From positions 1 through 8,106 of the forward strand of contig PMFY01000217.1 of assembly GCA_003157945.1 (NCBI GenBank): DNA of 8,106 bases. The letters are read 5' to 3'. The position numbers and the translations under genes were made by a program. Positions within the stretch are counted from its first letter, which is position 1. Each line of letters opens with the position of its first letter. This DNA comes from Acidimicrobiaceae bacterium. Lineage in GTDB: Bacteria; Actinomycetota; Acidimicrobiia; Acidimicrobiales; RAAP-2. Shown in pieces: positions 1 through 5,231 of this stretch. Under the pieces are notes generated by a model. That model saw nothing but the letters and a program-made list of their open reading frames with translations, was not told the origin of the DNA and did no database searches.

Positions 1-775
1 TGGTCGTGGTGGTGGTCGTGGAACCGCCCTGGCACTTCCCACCACCGGCGCCCAGGTTGCCGCCGCGGCTGGTACCACCGCCGGGGAGCGTCGTCGGGGG
101 TGTGCTCGGCGTGCCGTTCGGGCCGGAGTGGGAGCCGGTGCCCGCGTGGTGGACGACCGGAACCGCCTTCGGGGCCGCCACCACCGCCTTGTGGGTGGCC
201 GCGGGTGCGGGCGCCGTCGGGACGTGGCTCCTGGTCGTCGGCGGCGCGGGCAACACGCACGAGGACGACTCGACCGTGCCGGCTGCGCCACCCGACGCGG
301 TGGTACCGCCGATGGTGCAGCCGACGTGCACGGAACCGGTCGCGTGGAGGGCGGGTGCGCTGACCACGGACGGGCCGCCGACGTTCGGGGCCGGCGGTGC
401 GGCGGGCGTCGACGGTGGGGTGATGTCCACGCCGACGCTTCCGAGGAAGCCGTCCACCGCCCGACCCGCGGATCCGGGCAGCACCGAGGCGGCGGCGAGG
501 CTGGTGGTGGCGACCAGCATCGTGGCCACGGTGGTGGCGGCCACGACGGCGGGGCCGCGGCGCATCCGCAGGCGCCGTCGCGCCGGCCACGACTGGACGG
601 CCGAGCGGAAGGCGGTGCGGGCGGCGAGCTCGCCGCGCAGCTCGTGGTCCTGCGGGGGCCCACCGGCCGCCTGGAGGAGTTCGGCCAACCGCCCGTGCGT
701 CAGATCGGGCATGGTGATGACGTTGTCGTCGACGGCGGCCTCGTGCAGCAGTTCGGCCACGGGGTCCTCACGCAT
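1..775 (-). CDS. Putative ECF-associated single-pass membrane protein (anti-sigma-like), partial at left edge
   Basis: The frame runs open from an ATG at 775 to the left edge (258 residues seen, no stop), so the C-terminus is missing. The first ~74 residues are hydrophilic and end in a basic cluster (RRRLRMRR, about 67-73). A hydrophobic segment follows at about 75-97, predicting a cytoplasmic N-terminus. After it comes LPGSAGRAVDGFLGSVGVDI (99-118), a pattern I recall from actinobacterial proteins encoded next to ECF sigma factors. The rest is an extracytoplasmic Pro/Thr/Ala/Gly-rich region with Cys at 153, 173 and 248, ending in a Thr run at the window edge. The start overlaps the end of the sigma gene by 8 bases, implying translational coupling. 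The layout is that of an anti-sigma factor, but I see no HxxxCxxC zinc motif, so sigma binding is inference from position and topology. It could instead be a co-regulated cell-surface protein. Confidence 0.75.
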   Translation of the reverse strand, partial: MREDPVAELLHEAAVDDNVITMPDLTHGRLAELLQAAGGPPQDHELRGELAARTAFRSAVQSWPARRRLRMRRGPAVVAATTVATMLVATTSLAAASVLPGSAGRAVDGFLGSVGVDITPPSTPAAPPAPNVGGPSVVSAPALHATGSVHVGCTIGGTTASGGAAGTVESSSCVLPAPPTTRSHVPTAPAPAATHKAVVAAPKAVPVVHHAGTGSHSGPNGTPSTPPTTLPGGGTSRGGNLGAGGGKCQGGSTTTTTT

Positions 776-1388
776 GGAGCCGCTCCACCTGACCGGCGAC
801 GACTCCGTCGGCTCCGACCCCGGCCAGCTCCGTGCCGGTCGGTGCCGCCACGCCCTCGAGCGCCAGCAGGCGCTGCTCGAGCCGGCGCAGGCCCCGGTGG
901 CAGAGCACCCGGACGGATCCCGGTGACCGGTCCATGATGAGGGCGACCCGCGGCACGTCCATCCCGGCCACGATGCGCAGCAGGACGGCTTCGGCCTGGT
1001 CGGGTGGCAGTTCGCCGATCAGGGCGATGGCCCGATCGGTGGCGGAGTGCTCGGCCGCCTCCTCCTCGACGTTGTTGACGGCCGGGAGGAGCACCAGGCT
1101 CGAGTACTCGATCAGGTCGGGACGGCGTTCGCCATTGCGGTACCAGTCCGTGAGCCGGTTCCGGGCGGTGGTGTAGAGCCACCCACGGAAGCCCTGCTCG
1201 TCACCTTCGAACGTCGGGAGGGCCCGCAGCACGCGCAGCCAGACGTCGGCGGCCAGGTCCTCGGCCACGGTCGGCGCCTTCATGCGCAGGTAGCGCAGCA
1301 GGCCGGGTTGGAACTCCCTCCACAGCCGGGCGAACGCCTCTTCGTCACCGCTCTGTGCCGCCAGTACCGTCCCCCGGAAGTCCTGCAT
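768..1388 (-). CDS. ECF-type RNA polymerase sigma factor (sigma-70 family)
   Basis: This is a 206-residue protein of usual ECF length that directs RNA polymerase to a specific promoter set. Region 2 spans about residues 15-88 and includes the core-binding stretch AEDLAADVWLRVLRALPTF and the FRGWLYTTARNRLTDWYR helix, which contacts the -10 element. A variable linker (89-117) leads to region 4 (about 118-175). There, LPPDQAEAVLLRIVAGMDV and the helix-turn-helix SPGSVRVLCHRGLRRLEQRL would read the -35 element. About 30 Ala/Gly-rich residues follow, and no SnoaL-like extension is present. I chose the ATG at 1388 because AGGTGG lies 5 bases upstream and the protein then begins just before region 2. 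An in-frame ATG at 1445 would add 19 residues but has a poorer ribosome site. The gene overlaps the following membrane protein gene by 8 bases. The ECF subgroup cannot be assigned by eye. Confidence 0.93.
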   Translation of the reverse strand: MQDFRGTVLAAQSGDEEAFARLWREFQPGLLRYLRMKAPTVAEDLAADVWLRVLRALPTFEGDEQGFRGWLYTTARNRLTDWYRNGERRPDLIEYSSLVLLPAVNNVEEEAAEHSATDRAIALIGELPPDQAEAVLLRIVAGMDVPRVALIMDRSPGSVRVLCHRGLRRLEQRLLALEGVAAPTGTELAGVGADGVVAGQVERLHA

Positions 1389-1393
1389 CCACG

Positions 1394-1399
1394 CCACCT
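1394..1399 (-). promoter_or_regulatory. Ribosome binding site deciding the sigma factor start
   Basis: On the minus strand AGGTGG lies 5 bases before the ATG at 1388. This favours that start over the upstream in-frame ATG at 1445, whose nearest purine-rich stretch (GGCAGG) is only 3 bases away and can pair with CTGCC at 1461-1465. Confidence 0.5.
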
Positions 1400-1472
1400 G
1401 TCGTCTCGAACGAATCGTCGCGGGTCGTTCCCCTGCTTCGTTCATACACCTGCCGTCCAGGGCAGTCCAGCA

Positions 1473-1497
1473 CATCGGCCCGCCGATGGTGCATCGG
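1473..1497 (-). other. Mutually exclusive small hairpins in the sigma gene leader
   Basis: On the plus strand CATCGG occurs at 1473-1478 and 1492-1497, with its complement CCGATG at 1483-1488 between them. The middle arm can pair with either neighbour, giving a 6-bp stem with a CCCG loop or a 6-bp stem with a 3-base loop. In the minus-strand transcript this would sit 85 bases before the preferred start and 28 bases before the alternative ATG at 1445. The arms are short, so a role in leader control is speculative. Confidence 0.3.
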
Positions 1498-1506
1498 TGA
1501 TCACCG
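1495..1506. promoter_or_regulatory. Perfect 12-bp palindrome, candidate operator
   Basis: CGGTGATCACCG is a perfect dyad with no spacer. It lies between the candidate sigma-gene promoter (1518-1545) and the coding region, close to the expected transcription start, where a repressor could act. It overlaps the third arm of the small hairpins. Chance occurrence in high-GC DNA cannot be excluded. Confidence 0.3.
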
Positions 1507-1517
1507 CTCCGGGAGGT

Positions 1518-1545
1518 GTAACGGAACCCGGGCGAGATTCGTTAC
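1518..1545 (-). promoter_or_regulatory. Candidate ECF-type promoter (GTAAC / CGTTAC) upstream of the sigma gene
   Basis: Read on the minus strand, GTAAC (1545-1541) is followed after 17 bases by CGTTAC (1523-1518). This resembles the GTAAC...CGTT class of ECF promoter known for Streptomyces BldN, although the spacer is one base longer than the N16 I recall for that consensus. The same bases form a perfect inverted repeat, GTAACG-N16-CGTTAC. Transcription would begin near 1510, giving a leader of about 65 bases to the ATG at 1445 or about 120 bases to the ATG at 1388. If the sigma factor recognises it, this would be autoregulation; that link is inference. Confidence 0.35.
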
Positions 1546-1559
1546 CGGAGGAGTAGACG

Positions 1560-1587
1560 CAGGTCGGCAACCTCCACCCCGACCCTG
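1560..1587 (-). terminator. Weak stem-loop after the 1591-2226 gene
   Basis: CAGGTCGG (1560-1567) pairs with CCGACC-C-TG (1579-1587) through one bulged base, leaving an 11-base loop. It starts 4 bases beyond the stop codon of the upstream gene. There is no T-tract, so it may be a weak or Rho-assisted end, or only part of the upstream region of the sigma gene. Confidence 0.25.
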
Positions 1588-1590
1588 GCG

Positions 1591-2226
1591 TCAGACAGGG
1601 AGGGTGTAGGAGTTCTCGAACTCGTCCTGCAGCACGGTGGCGATCGAGGCCGTGGTGTCCACCACCAGCTCCTCGTCGAGGATCCGGGTCCGATAGGTCC
1701 ATCCTTCGGGCATGTCCAGGCGACCACCCAGATCGGCGAGTGACGCCTCGGTCATGTCCGGATCGACCCCGATGCAACGGGCCTGCATCACGTAGGCCAA
1801 CCCACCGGGGTCGACCAGCTCGTAGACCGGCTTGCCGGCGTCGAAGAAGAAGACGGCACCACGGTCGACGTGCACGTCCGTGTACGGGGCGGTCGCCGGC
1901 GAGTCGCCCAGGTCGATGACCGCCAGCCGGCGCATGACGATCCCGTTGAACTCGCGCAGTACCGGCTCGCGGGCGTTCACCTTGGTGCCCATGCCGTCGA
2001 GGGTCCAGTACCGGGGGCCGTTCAGCTTGACGGCGACCGCCCCCATCTCCTCGGCGATGGCGACCGCGTCCAGACCGTCCCACTGGTCCTGGGGACAGTC
2101 GTTGAGGAACTGGGTGCCGAACACCTCGGCCTCGAACCGACCGTCGCGGAGGAAGGCGGCGATGACTTCGCCGTAGCGGACGCCACGGACGTCGGAGATG
2201 AGCCGGGGGGTGTCGGTGGAGGTCAT
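1591..2226 (-). CDS. Conserved protein of unknown function, 211 residues
   Basis: This is a soluble, acidic protein without signal peptide or membrane segment. Visible landmarks are VRYGEVIAAFL near residue 16, an aromatic segment LNGPRYWTLDGMGTKV (68-83), VIDLGD (103-108), FFFDAGKPVYELVDPGGLAYVMQ (126-148, beta-strand-like) and RILDEELVVD (181-190). The end is LQDEFENSYTLPV. I recall uncharacterised actinobacterial and environmental proteins with the same GPRYW...YELVDPxGxAYVMQ pattern, but no known activity, so none is assigned. I chose the ATG at 2226 because an AAAGG stretch lies about 8 bases upstream. An in-frame start at 2262 would add 12 residues and run into the palindromic region. 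The gene is divergent from the AI-2E-family gene, with a nested inverted repeat between them. Two cysteines (44, 151) are present, but no recognisable metal-binding motif. Confidence 0.85.
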   Translation of the reverse strand: MTSTDTPRLISDVRGVRYGEVIAAFLRDGRFEAEVFGTQFLNDCPQDQWDGLDAVAIAEEMGAVAVKLNGPRYWTLDGMGTKVNAREPVLREFNGIVMRRLAVIDLGDSPATAPYTDVHVDRGAVFFFDAGKPVYELVDPGGLAYVMQARCIGVDPDMTEASLADLGGRLDMPEGWTYRTRILDEELVVDTTASIATVLQDEFENSYTLPV

Positions 2227-2256
2227 CGAACTGCCTTTCTGCCGTCGGATGCTGCG

Positions 2257-2292
2257 CAGCAAACTCTAGTCATACTGACTGACAGTTTGCTG
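2257..2292. promoter_or_regulatory. Nested inverted repeat in a divergent intergenic region, candidate operator
   Basis: CAGCAAACT (2257-2265) and AGTTTGCTG (2284-2292) form a perfect 9-bp inverted repeat. Almost concentric with it, AGTCA (2268-2272) and TGACT (2276-2280) flank a TAC centre. It begins 31 bases before the ATG at 2226 and is markedly more AT-rich than its surroundings. On the minus strand it contains TATGACT, a plausible -10-like element. This is the usual look of a site for a dimeric repressor such as a TetR-family protein, although no such regulator is encoded in the window. The rest of 2293-2504 shows nothing I can name. Confidence 0.5.
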
Positions 2293-2504
2293 GCACCGGG
2301 GCGGACGGGGTCCGGACGGCGACCGGGCCGCGCGCGGTGCCTCGGGACGACCGGCCCTTCCCGGCGTCCGGGCCGTGCTCCGGTCGTTTGGCCGGACCCG
2401 GACCGGGCATGAAGTGCGCATGGTCCCCTCCACCGTCCCCCGCTCCCGTCCCCCGGCGCGCGTCGCCGTCGGCGGGCACGGGTCCGTGGCGACGGCATGA
2501 CACG

Positions 2505-3668
2505 GTGACGATCCGACCGGACGAGTCGCCGGACCTCCGGAGCGCCGGACCCGAAAACGGGAGCCACCCGGACGTGCTGCTCCTGCCGCGCAGCGTGGAC
2601 CTCGACTCCGGCGCCTCCGACCGCGAGCTCGGTACGCCGGGCCGGCCGTTCGACCGCCGCCACCCCTTCTTCGTGGGCCTGTCGGGAGCCCTCGGCGTGG
2701 CGGTCGCCTACGTCTTGTTCCGCGGCATCGCCGACATCACCGGCGTCCTCGTCATCGTCGGGCTCGCCCTCTTCATCGCCATCGGACTCAATCCGATCAT
2801 CGACGTCCTCACGGCGCACTCGCTGTCCCGCGGTGCGGCGGTGGCGATCGTGACACTGGGGTTCGTGGCGATCGTCGGCGCCTTCGTCGTCGTGGCCATC
2901 CCGCCGATCACCCACGAGTTCCACGTCCTGGTGACGAACTACCCCCGCTACAAGTCAGACCTCGTGCTCGGCAGGGGTTGGGCCGGTCGCTGGGCGGTCA
3001 GGTTCCACCTGACCGGCTACCTGACGGGCCGGTCCAAGCTGAAGCTCCCCGTCGCCGGTGGACTCCTCGGGGCCGGACGGGTCCTCCTGTCGGTCGGCGT
3101 GGCCACCGTGAGCGTGGTGGCGCTCACCATCTACTTCCTGATCGCCCTGCCCGGGGTGAAGAACCTGTGGCTGTCGCTCATCGCCCGGAGCCGGCGCGAG
3201 CGGGTCGCCCTGCTCACCGACGAGGTCTTCGACCGGGTCGGCGGCTTCATGCTCGGGAACCTCCTCACGTCGGGCATCTCCGCCGTCGGGACCTACATCT
3301 GGCTGGTCATCTTCGGCGTCCCCTATGCACTGCTGCTGGCGCTCGTGGTGGCCGTGTTCGACCTCATCCCCATGGTGGGGTCGACCATCGCCGGCGTCAT
3401 CGTCTCGCTGGTGGCACTGACCAAGGGCCTGCCGGTCGGGATCGCCACCGCGGCGTTCTACATCAGCTACCGCTTCCTCGAGGACTACCTCCTCAATCCA
3501 CGGGTGATGAAGCACACGGTCAAGGTGTCCCCCGGTCTGACCATCATCGCCACCCTCATCGGAGGTTCGCTCCTCGGGATCATCGGGGCACTGATCGCCA
3601 TCCCCATCGCCGCCACCATCCACCTCCTGCTCGAGGAGGTCGCGTTTCCGAGGCAGAACCGGCGATGA
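2505..3668 (+). CDS. AI-2E/PerM family transporter-like membrane protein
   Basis: From the GTG at 2505 this is a 387-residue polytopic membrane protein, normal for the AI-2E family transporter group (Pfam AI-2E_transport, formerly UPF0118/PerM). Hydrophobic segments lie at about residues 54-73, 78-95, 112-134, 189-216, 254-272, 274-289, 292-312 and 344-376. A soluble segment between segments three and four (135-188) is characteristic. Family signatures are FDLIPMVGSTIAG (285-297) and YLLNPRVMKHTVKVSPG followed by LIGGSLLGIIGALIAIPIAA near the end. Members have been linked to autoinducer-2 export, Na+/H+ antiport or other export; the substrate here is unknown. The start is uncertain: the frame is open from a GTG at 2337, an ATG lies at 2409 and another GTG at 2574 (with GGGAG about 10 bases upstream). 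Residues before the first membrane segment look low-complexity. The stop overlaps the next start (ATGA). Confidence 0.88.
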   Translation: MTIRPDESPDLRSAGPENGSHPDVLLLPRSVDLDSGASDRELGTPGRPFDRRHPFFVGLSGALGVAVAYVLFRGIADITGVLVIVGLALFIAIGLNPIIDVLTAHSLSRGAAVAIVTLGFVAIVGAFVVVAIPPITHEFHVLVTNYPRYKSDLVLGRGWAGRWAVRFHLTGYLTGRSKLKLPVAGGLLGAGRVLLSVGVATVSVVALTIYFLIALPGVKNLWLSLIARSRRERVALLTDEVFDRVGGFMLGNLLTSGISAVGTYIWLVIFGVPYALLLALVVAVFDLIPMVGSTIAGVIVSLVALTKGLPVGIATAAFYISYRFLEDYLLNPRVMKHTVKVSPGLTIIATLIGGSLLGIIGALIAIPIAATIHLLLEEVAFPRQNRR

Positions 3669-4360
3669 CCGCCGACCCCGCCGGAGGGGGCGATCGGGCC
3701 GGTGGACGGGCCGGGGTCCTGTTCGACCTCGACGGAACACTGGTCGACACCAACTACCTGCACACGCTGGCGTGGTCACGGGCGCTCGACGACGCCGGCG
3801 AGTGGGCGCCCATGCACGCCATCCACCGCCTCGTGGGTAGAGGTGGGGACACACTGCTGCCCGAACTCCTCGGCCACGACTGCCCTGCGGCCGAGACGGC
3901 CCGGACGTCCCGCTACCGGGAACTGATCGGCGAGGCGCGGGTGTTTCCCGGTGCCGGGGACCTCGTCGTCGCGGTCCACGGGACCGGGCTGTCGACCGCG
4001 CTGGCCACGTCGTCACCCGCCGAGGAGGTGGACCAGCTGCTCCAGCTGCTCGGCATCGCCGACGACGTGGACGTCGTGACGACGGCTGATGACGTGGCGA
4101 CGTCGAAACCGGACCCCGAGGTCTTCGTGACGGCGATGCACCGGGGCGGACTCGACCCCTCCCGGTCCCTCGCCGTCGGCGACAGTGTGTGGGATGTGGA
4201 GGCAGCGCGTGCGGCCGGCATCGGCTGCCTGGCCGTCGAATCGGGAGGGTTCAGCCGCCACGAGCTCCGCGAGGCCGGGGCCCTGCACGTCTACCGGGAC
4301 GTGGACGAGATCGTCCGGCAGCTGTTCACCACACCGCTGGCGCTGCTGCTACCGACGTGA
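3665..4360 (+). CDS. HAD superfamily (subfamily IA) hydrolase, probable phosphatase
   Basis: This 231-residue cytoplasmic enzyme has all four HAD motifs. Motif I is FDLDGTLVDTN with the nucleophile Asp21 and Asp23. Motif II is ALATSSP around Thr115/Ser116. Motif III is Lys148 in TSKPDPEVF. Motif IV is VGDSVWDVEAARAAG with Asp173 and Asp177. A helical cap (about residues 28-95) between motifs I and II places it in subfamily IA, with phosphoglycolate phosphatase and beta-phosphoglucomutase-like proteins. It should hydrolyse a small phosphomonoester through an aspartyl-phosphate intermediate with Mg2+. The substrate cannot be read from sequence. The ATG at 3665 shares ATGA with the stop of the membrane protein gene, so the two are almost certainly co-transcribed and translationally coupled. 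The frame is open further upstream, but that part is a shadow of the membrane protein gene. A 9-bp inverted repeat encloses the stop codon. Confidence 0.92.
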   Translation: MTADPAGGGDRAGGRAGVLFDLDGTLVDTNYLHTLAWSRALDDAGEWAPMHAIHRLVGRGGDTLLPELLGHDCPAAETARTSRYRELIGEARVFPGAGDLVVAVHGTGLSTALATSSPAEEVDQLLQLLGIADDVDVVTTADDVATSKPDPEVFVTAMHRGGLDPSRSLAVGDSVWDVEAARAAGIGCLAVESGGFSRHELREAGALHVYRDVDEIVRQLFTTPLALLLPT

Positions 4361-4375
4361 GGCGCGGTCGGTAGC
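4348..4375 (+). terminator. Stem-loop spanning the HAD stop codon, candidate terminator
   Basis: GCTACCGAC (4348-4356) and GTCGGTAGC (4367-4375) are a perfect 9-bp inverted repeat with a 10-base loop that contains the TGA stop (4358-4360). It is placed to end the two-gene operon. No T-run follows, so intrinsic termination would be of the GC-rich actinobacterial kind, or the stem may instead protect the 3' end of the message. Confidence 0.5.
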
Positions 4376-4524
4376 CCGGCAGATGCGATGTTTCCGCCGG
4401 GCACTCCTGGGAACAGCCAACAGCGTCGGACGACTGCGTCAGCCAGGTGGCTGGGCCGAAGTTCTTCTCACCGACCCTGCACCGGGCATCGCGCGGTCGC
4501 TTCTTCCGACAGTGAGGGACCAGT

Positions 4525-4541
4525 CTGCGCAACGAGCGCAG
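4525..4541 (+). other. Small leader hairpin before the secreted-protein gene
   Basis: CTGCGC (4525-4530) and GCGCAG (4536-4541) flank AACGA, giving a 6-bp stem that ends 24 bases before the ATG at 4566 and leaves the ribosome site (GGGGGA, 4555-4560) free. In the same gap, CAGCCA/TGGCTG with a 2-base spacer (4440-4453) is another dyad. I cannot point to a convincing -35/-10 pair in 4376-4524. Confidence 0.25.
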
Positions 4542-4565
4542 CACTCGAACAGTAGGGGGAACAAC

Positions 4566-5030
4566 ATGCGTCGTATGACAGCAATCGTGGCCACCGCGGT
4601 GGCCTTGTCCGTGCCGGTGTCCGTCGCCAGTCTGGGCGTCGCCGGGACCGCCGGTGCCGCGGGCTCCGGCGTCACCTGCGCCAGCCTGAAGGGAACCATC
4701 ACCGGTACTGTGACCATCAGCAAGTGCTCGCCGTCGGGCGGCAAGGGCTACAAGAAGGCCACGGCTCCGGCGAGCAGCCTCGCCGGGGGAGGCAACGTGA
4801 CGTGGAGCAACAGCGGGGCCACCACGACCGTGGGTGACGCCGCCGTGACGACCGTCACGCCGAACGCCTGTGGCAAGAAGGGCACCGAGTACTCGTTCAC
4901 CGGGACGGTCACGGCCGCCTCCACGAGCGGCACGGGGATCCCCGCGGTGGGTGACTCGGTCAGTGCCCTCGCCTGTGTGACCTCATCGGGCAAGATCGCG
5001 CTTCTGAAGGGCACGACGATCCACCTGTAG
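4566..5030 (+). CDS. Small secreted four-cysteine protein of unknown function
   Basis: This 154-residue protein has a classical Sec signal peptide: MRRMT, a hydrophobic core (about 6-26) and a likely cut after GTAGA near residue 31. The mature part is rich in Thr, Ser, Gly and Val, with a beta-strand-like alternation. Landmarks are CASLKGTITGTVTISKC (38-54), GGKGYKKAT (58-66), NVTWSNSGATTTV (77-89), NACGKKGTEYSFTGTVT (100-116) and VGDSVSALAC ending GKIALLKGT. The four cysteines (38, 54, 102, 137) could form two disulfides outside the cell. I recall similar small secreted proteins annotated as hypothetical in Acidimicrobiia and other actinobacteria, with the same CxxLxGTITG...GYKK...AVGD...GK..LxKGT pattern. 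No activity is known to me. The ATG has a good ribosome site, GGGGGA, 5 bases away. It is flanked by two stem-loops, so it is probably a single-gene transcript. Confidence 0.87.
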   Translation: MRRMTAIVATAVALSVPVSVASLGVAGTAGAAGSGVTCASLKGTITGTVTISKCSPSGGKGYKKATAPASSLAGGGNVTWSNSGATTTVGDAAVTTVTPNACGKKGTEYSFTGTVTAASTSGTGIPAVGDSVSALACVTSSGKIALLKGTTIHL

Positions 5031-5059
5031 GTCGCCGGATCCGATCCAGCCGAACTGCG

Positions 5060-5087
5060 CAGACCCCCGGCAACGGCCGGGGGTCTG
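5060..5087. terminator. Strong 12-bp stem-loop between convergent genes
   Basis: CAGACCCCCGGC (5060-5071) pairs perfectly with GCCGGGGGTCTG (5076-5087) around an AACG loop, starting 30 bases after the stop of the secreted-protein gene. There is no T-tract beyond TCTGTC. Because it is symmetrical and lies between convergent genes, it could also stop transcription arriving from the mannosidase gene, whose stop is about 145 bases away. Shorter GC dyads (for example 5107-5121) follow it, and nothing else is recognisable in 5088-5231. Confidence 0.75.
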
Positions 5088-5231
5088 TCGCGTCCGGTCC
5101 GCCACCGACCCGGCCCGGGTCATCGGTGAGTCCCCGGGCCTGCGCCCCCCGACCTCCGGGCCATGGGGGACGACCGCACACCGCCCCGGGGACGACGGCG
5201 CGACACCGGACTACCCCAGCCCCCTGGCGGC

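Noticed and set aside
1..22. Short trinucleotide-like repeat at the left edge
   Set aside because: It encodes a Thr run in the tail of the membrane protein and is better explained as low-complexity coding sequence than as a DNA repeat element.
6..926. A 306-codon plus-strand frame and others opposite the membrane protein and sigma genes
   Set aside because: Composition-driven shadows: Arg/Gly/Ala/Pro-rich translations with no domains, antisense to recognisable minus-strand genes.
2978..3664. N-terminal extension of the HAD frame through the membrane protein gene
   Set aside because: The frame is open by chance. The HAD motifs begin right after the ATG at 3665, which is coupled to the upstream stop.
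2955..4016. A 353-codon minus-strand frame opposite the AI-2E and HAD genes
   Set aside because: Its translation is a His/Asp/Arg/Gly-rich low-complexity mirror of the hydrophobic membrane protein, and the sense strand has clear families.
4185..4565. Upstream extension of the secreted-protein frame
   Set aside because: It would bury the signal peptide in the middle and overlap the HAD gene. The ATG at 4566 has a strong ribosome site and is followed at once by a signal peptide.
5107..5121. GACCCG-GCC-CGGGTC dyad as a second terminator
   Set aside because: The 3-base loop and pure GC composition are expected by chance here. The 12-bp stem at 5060-5087 is a much better candidate.
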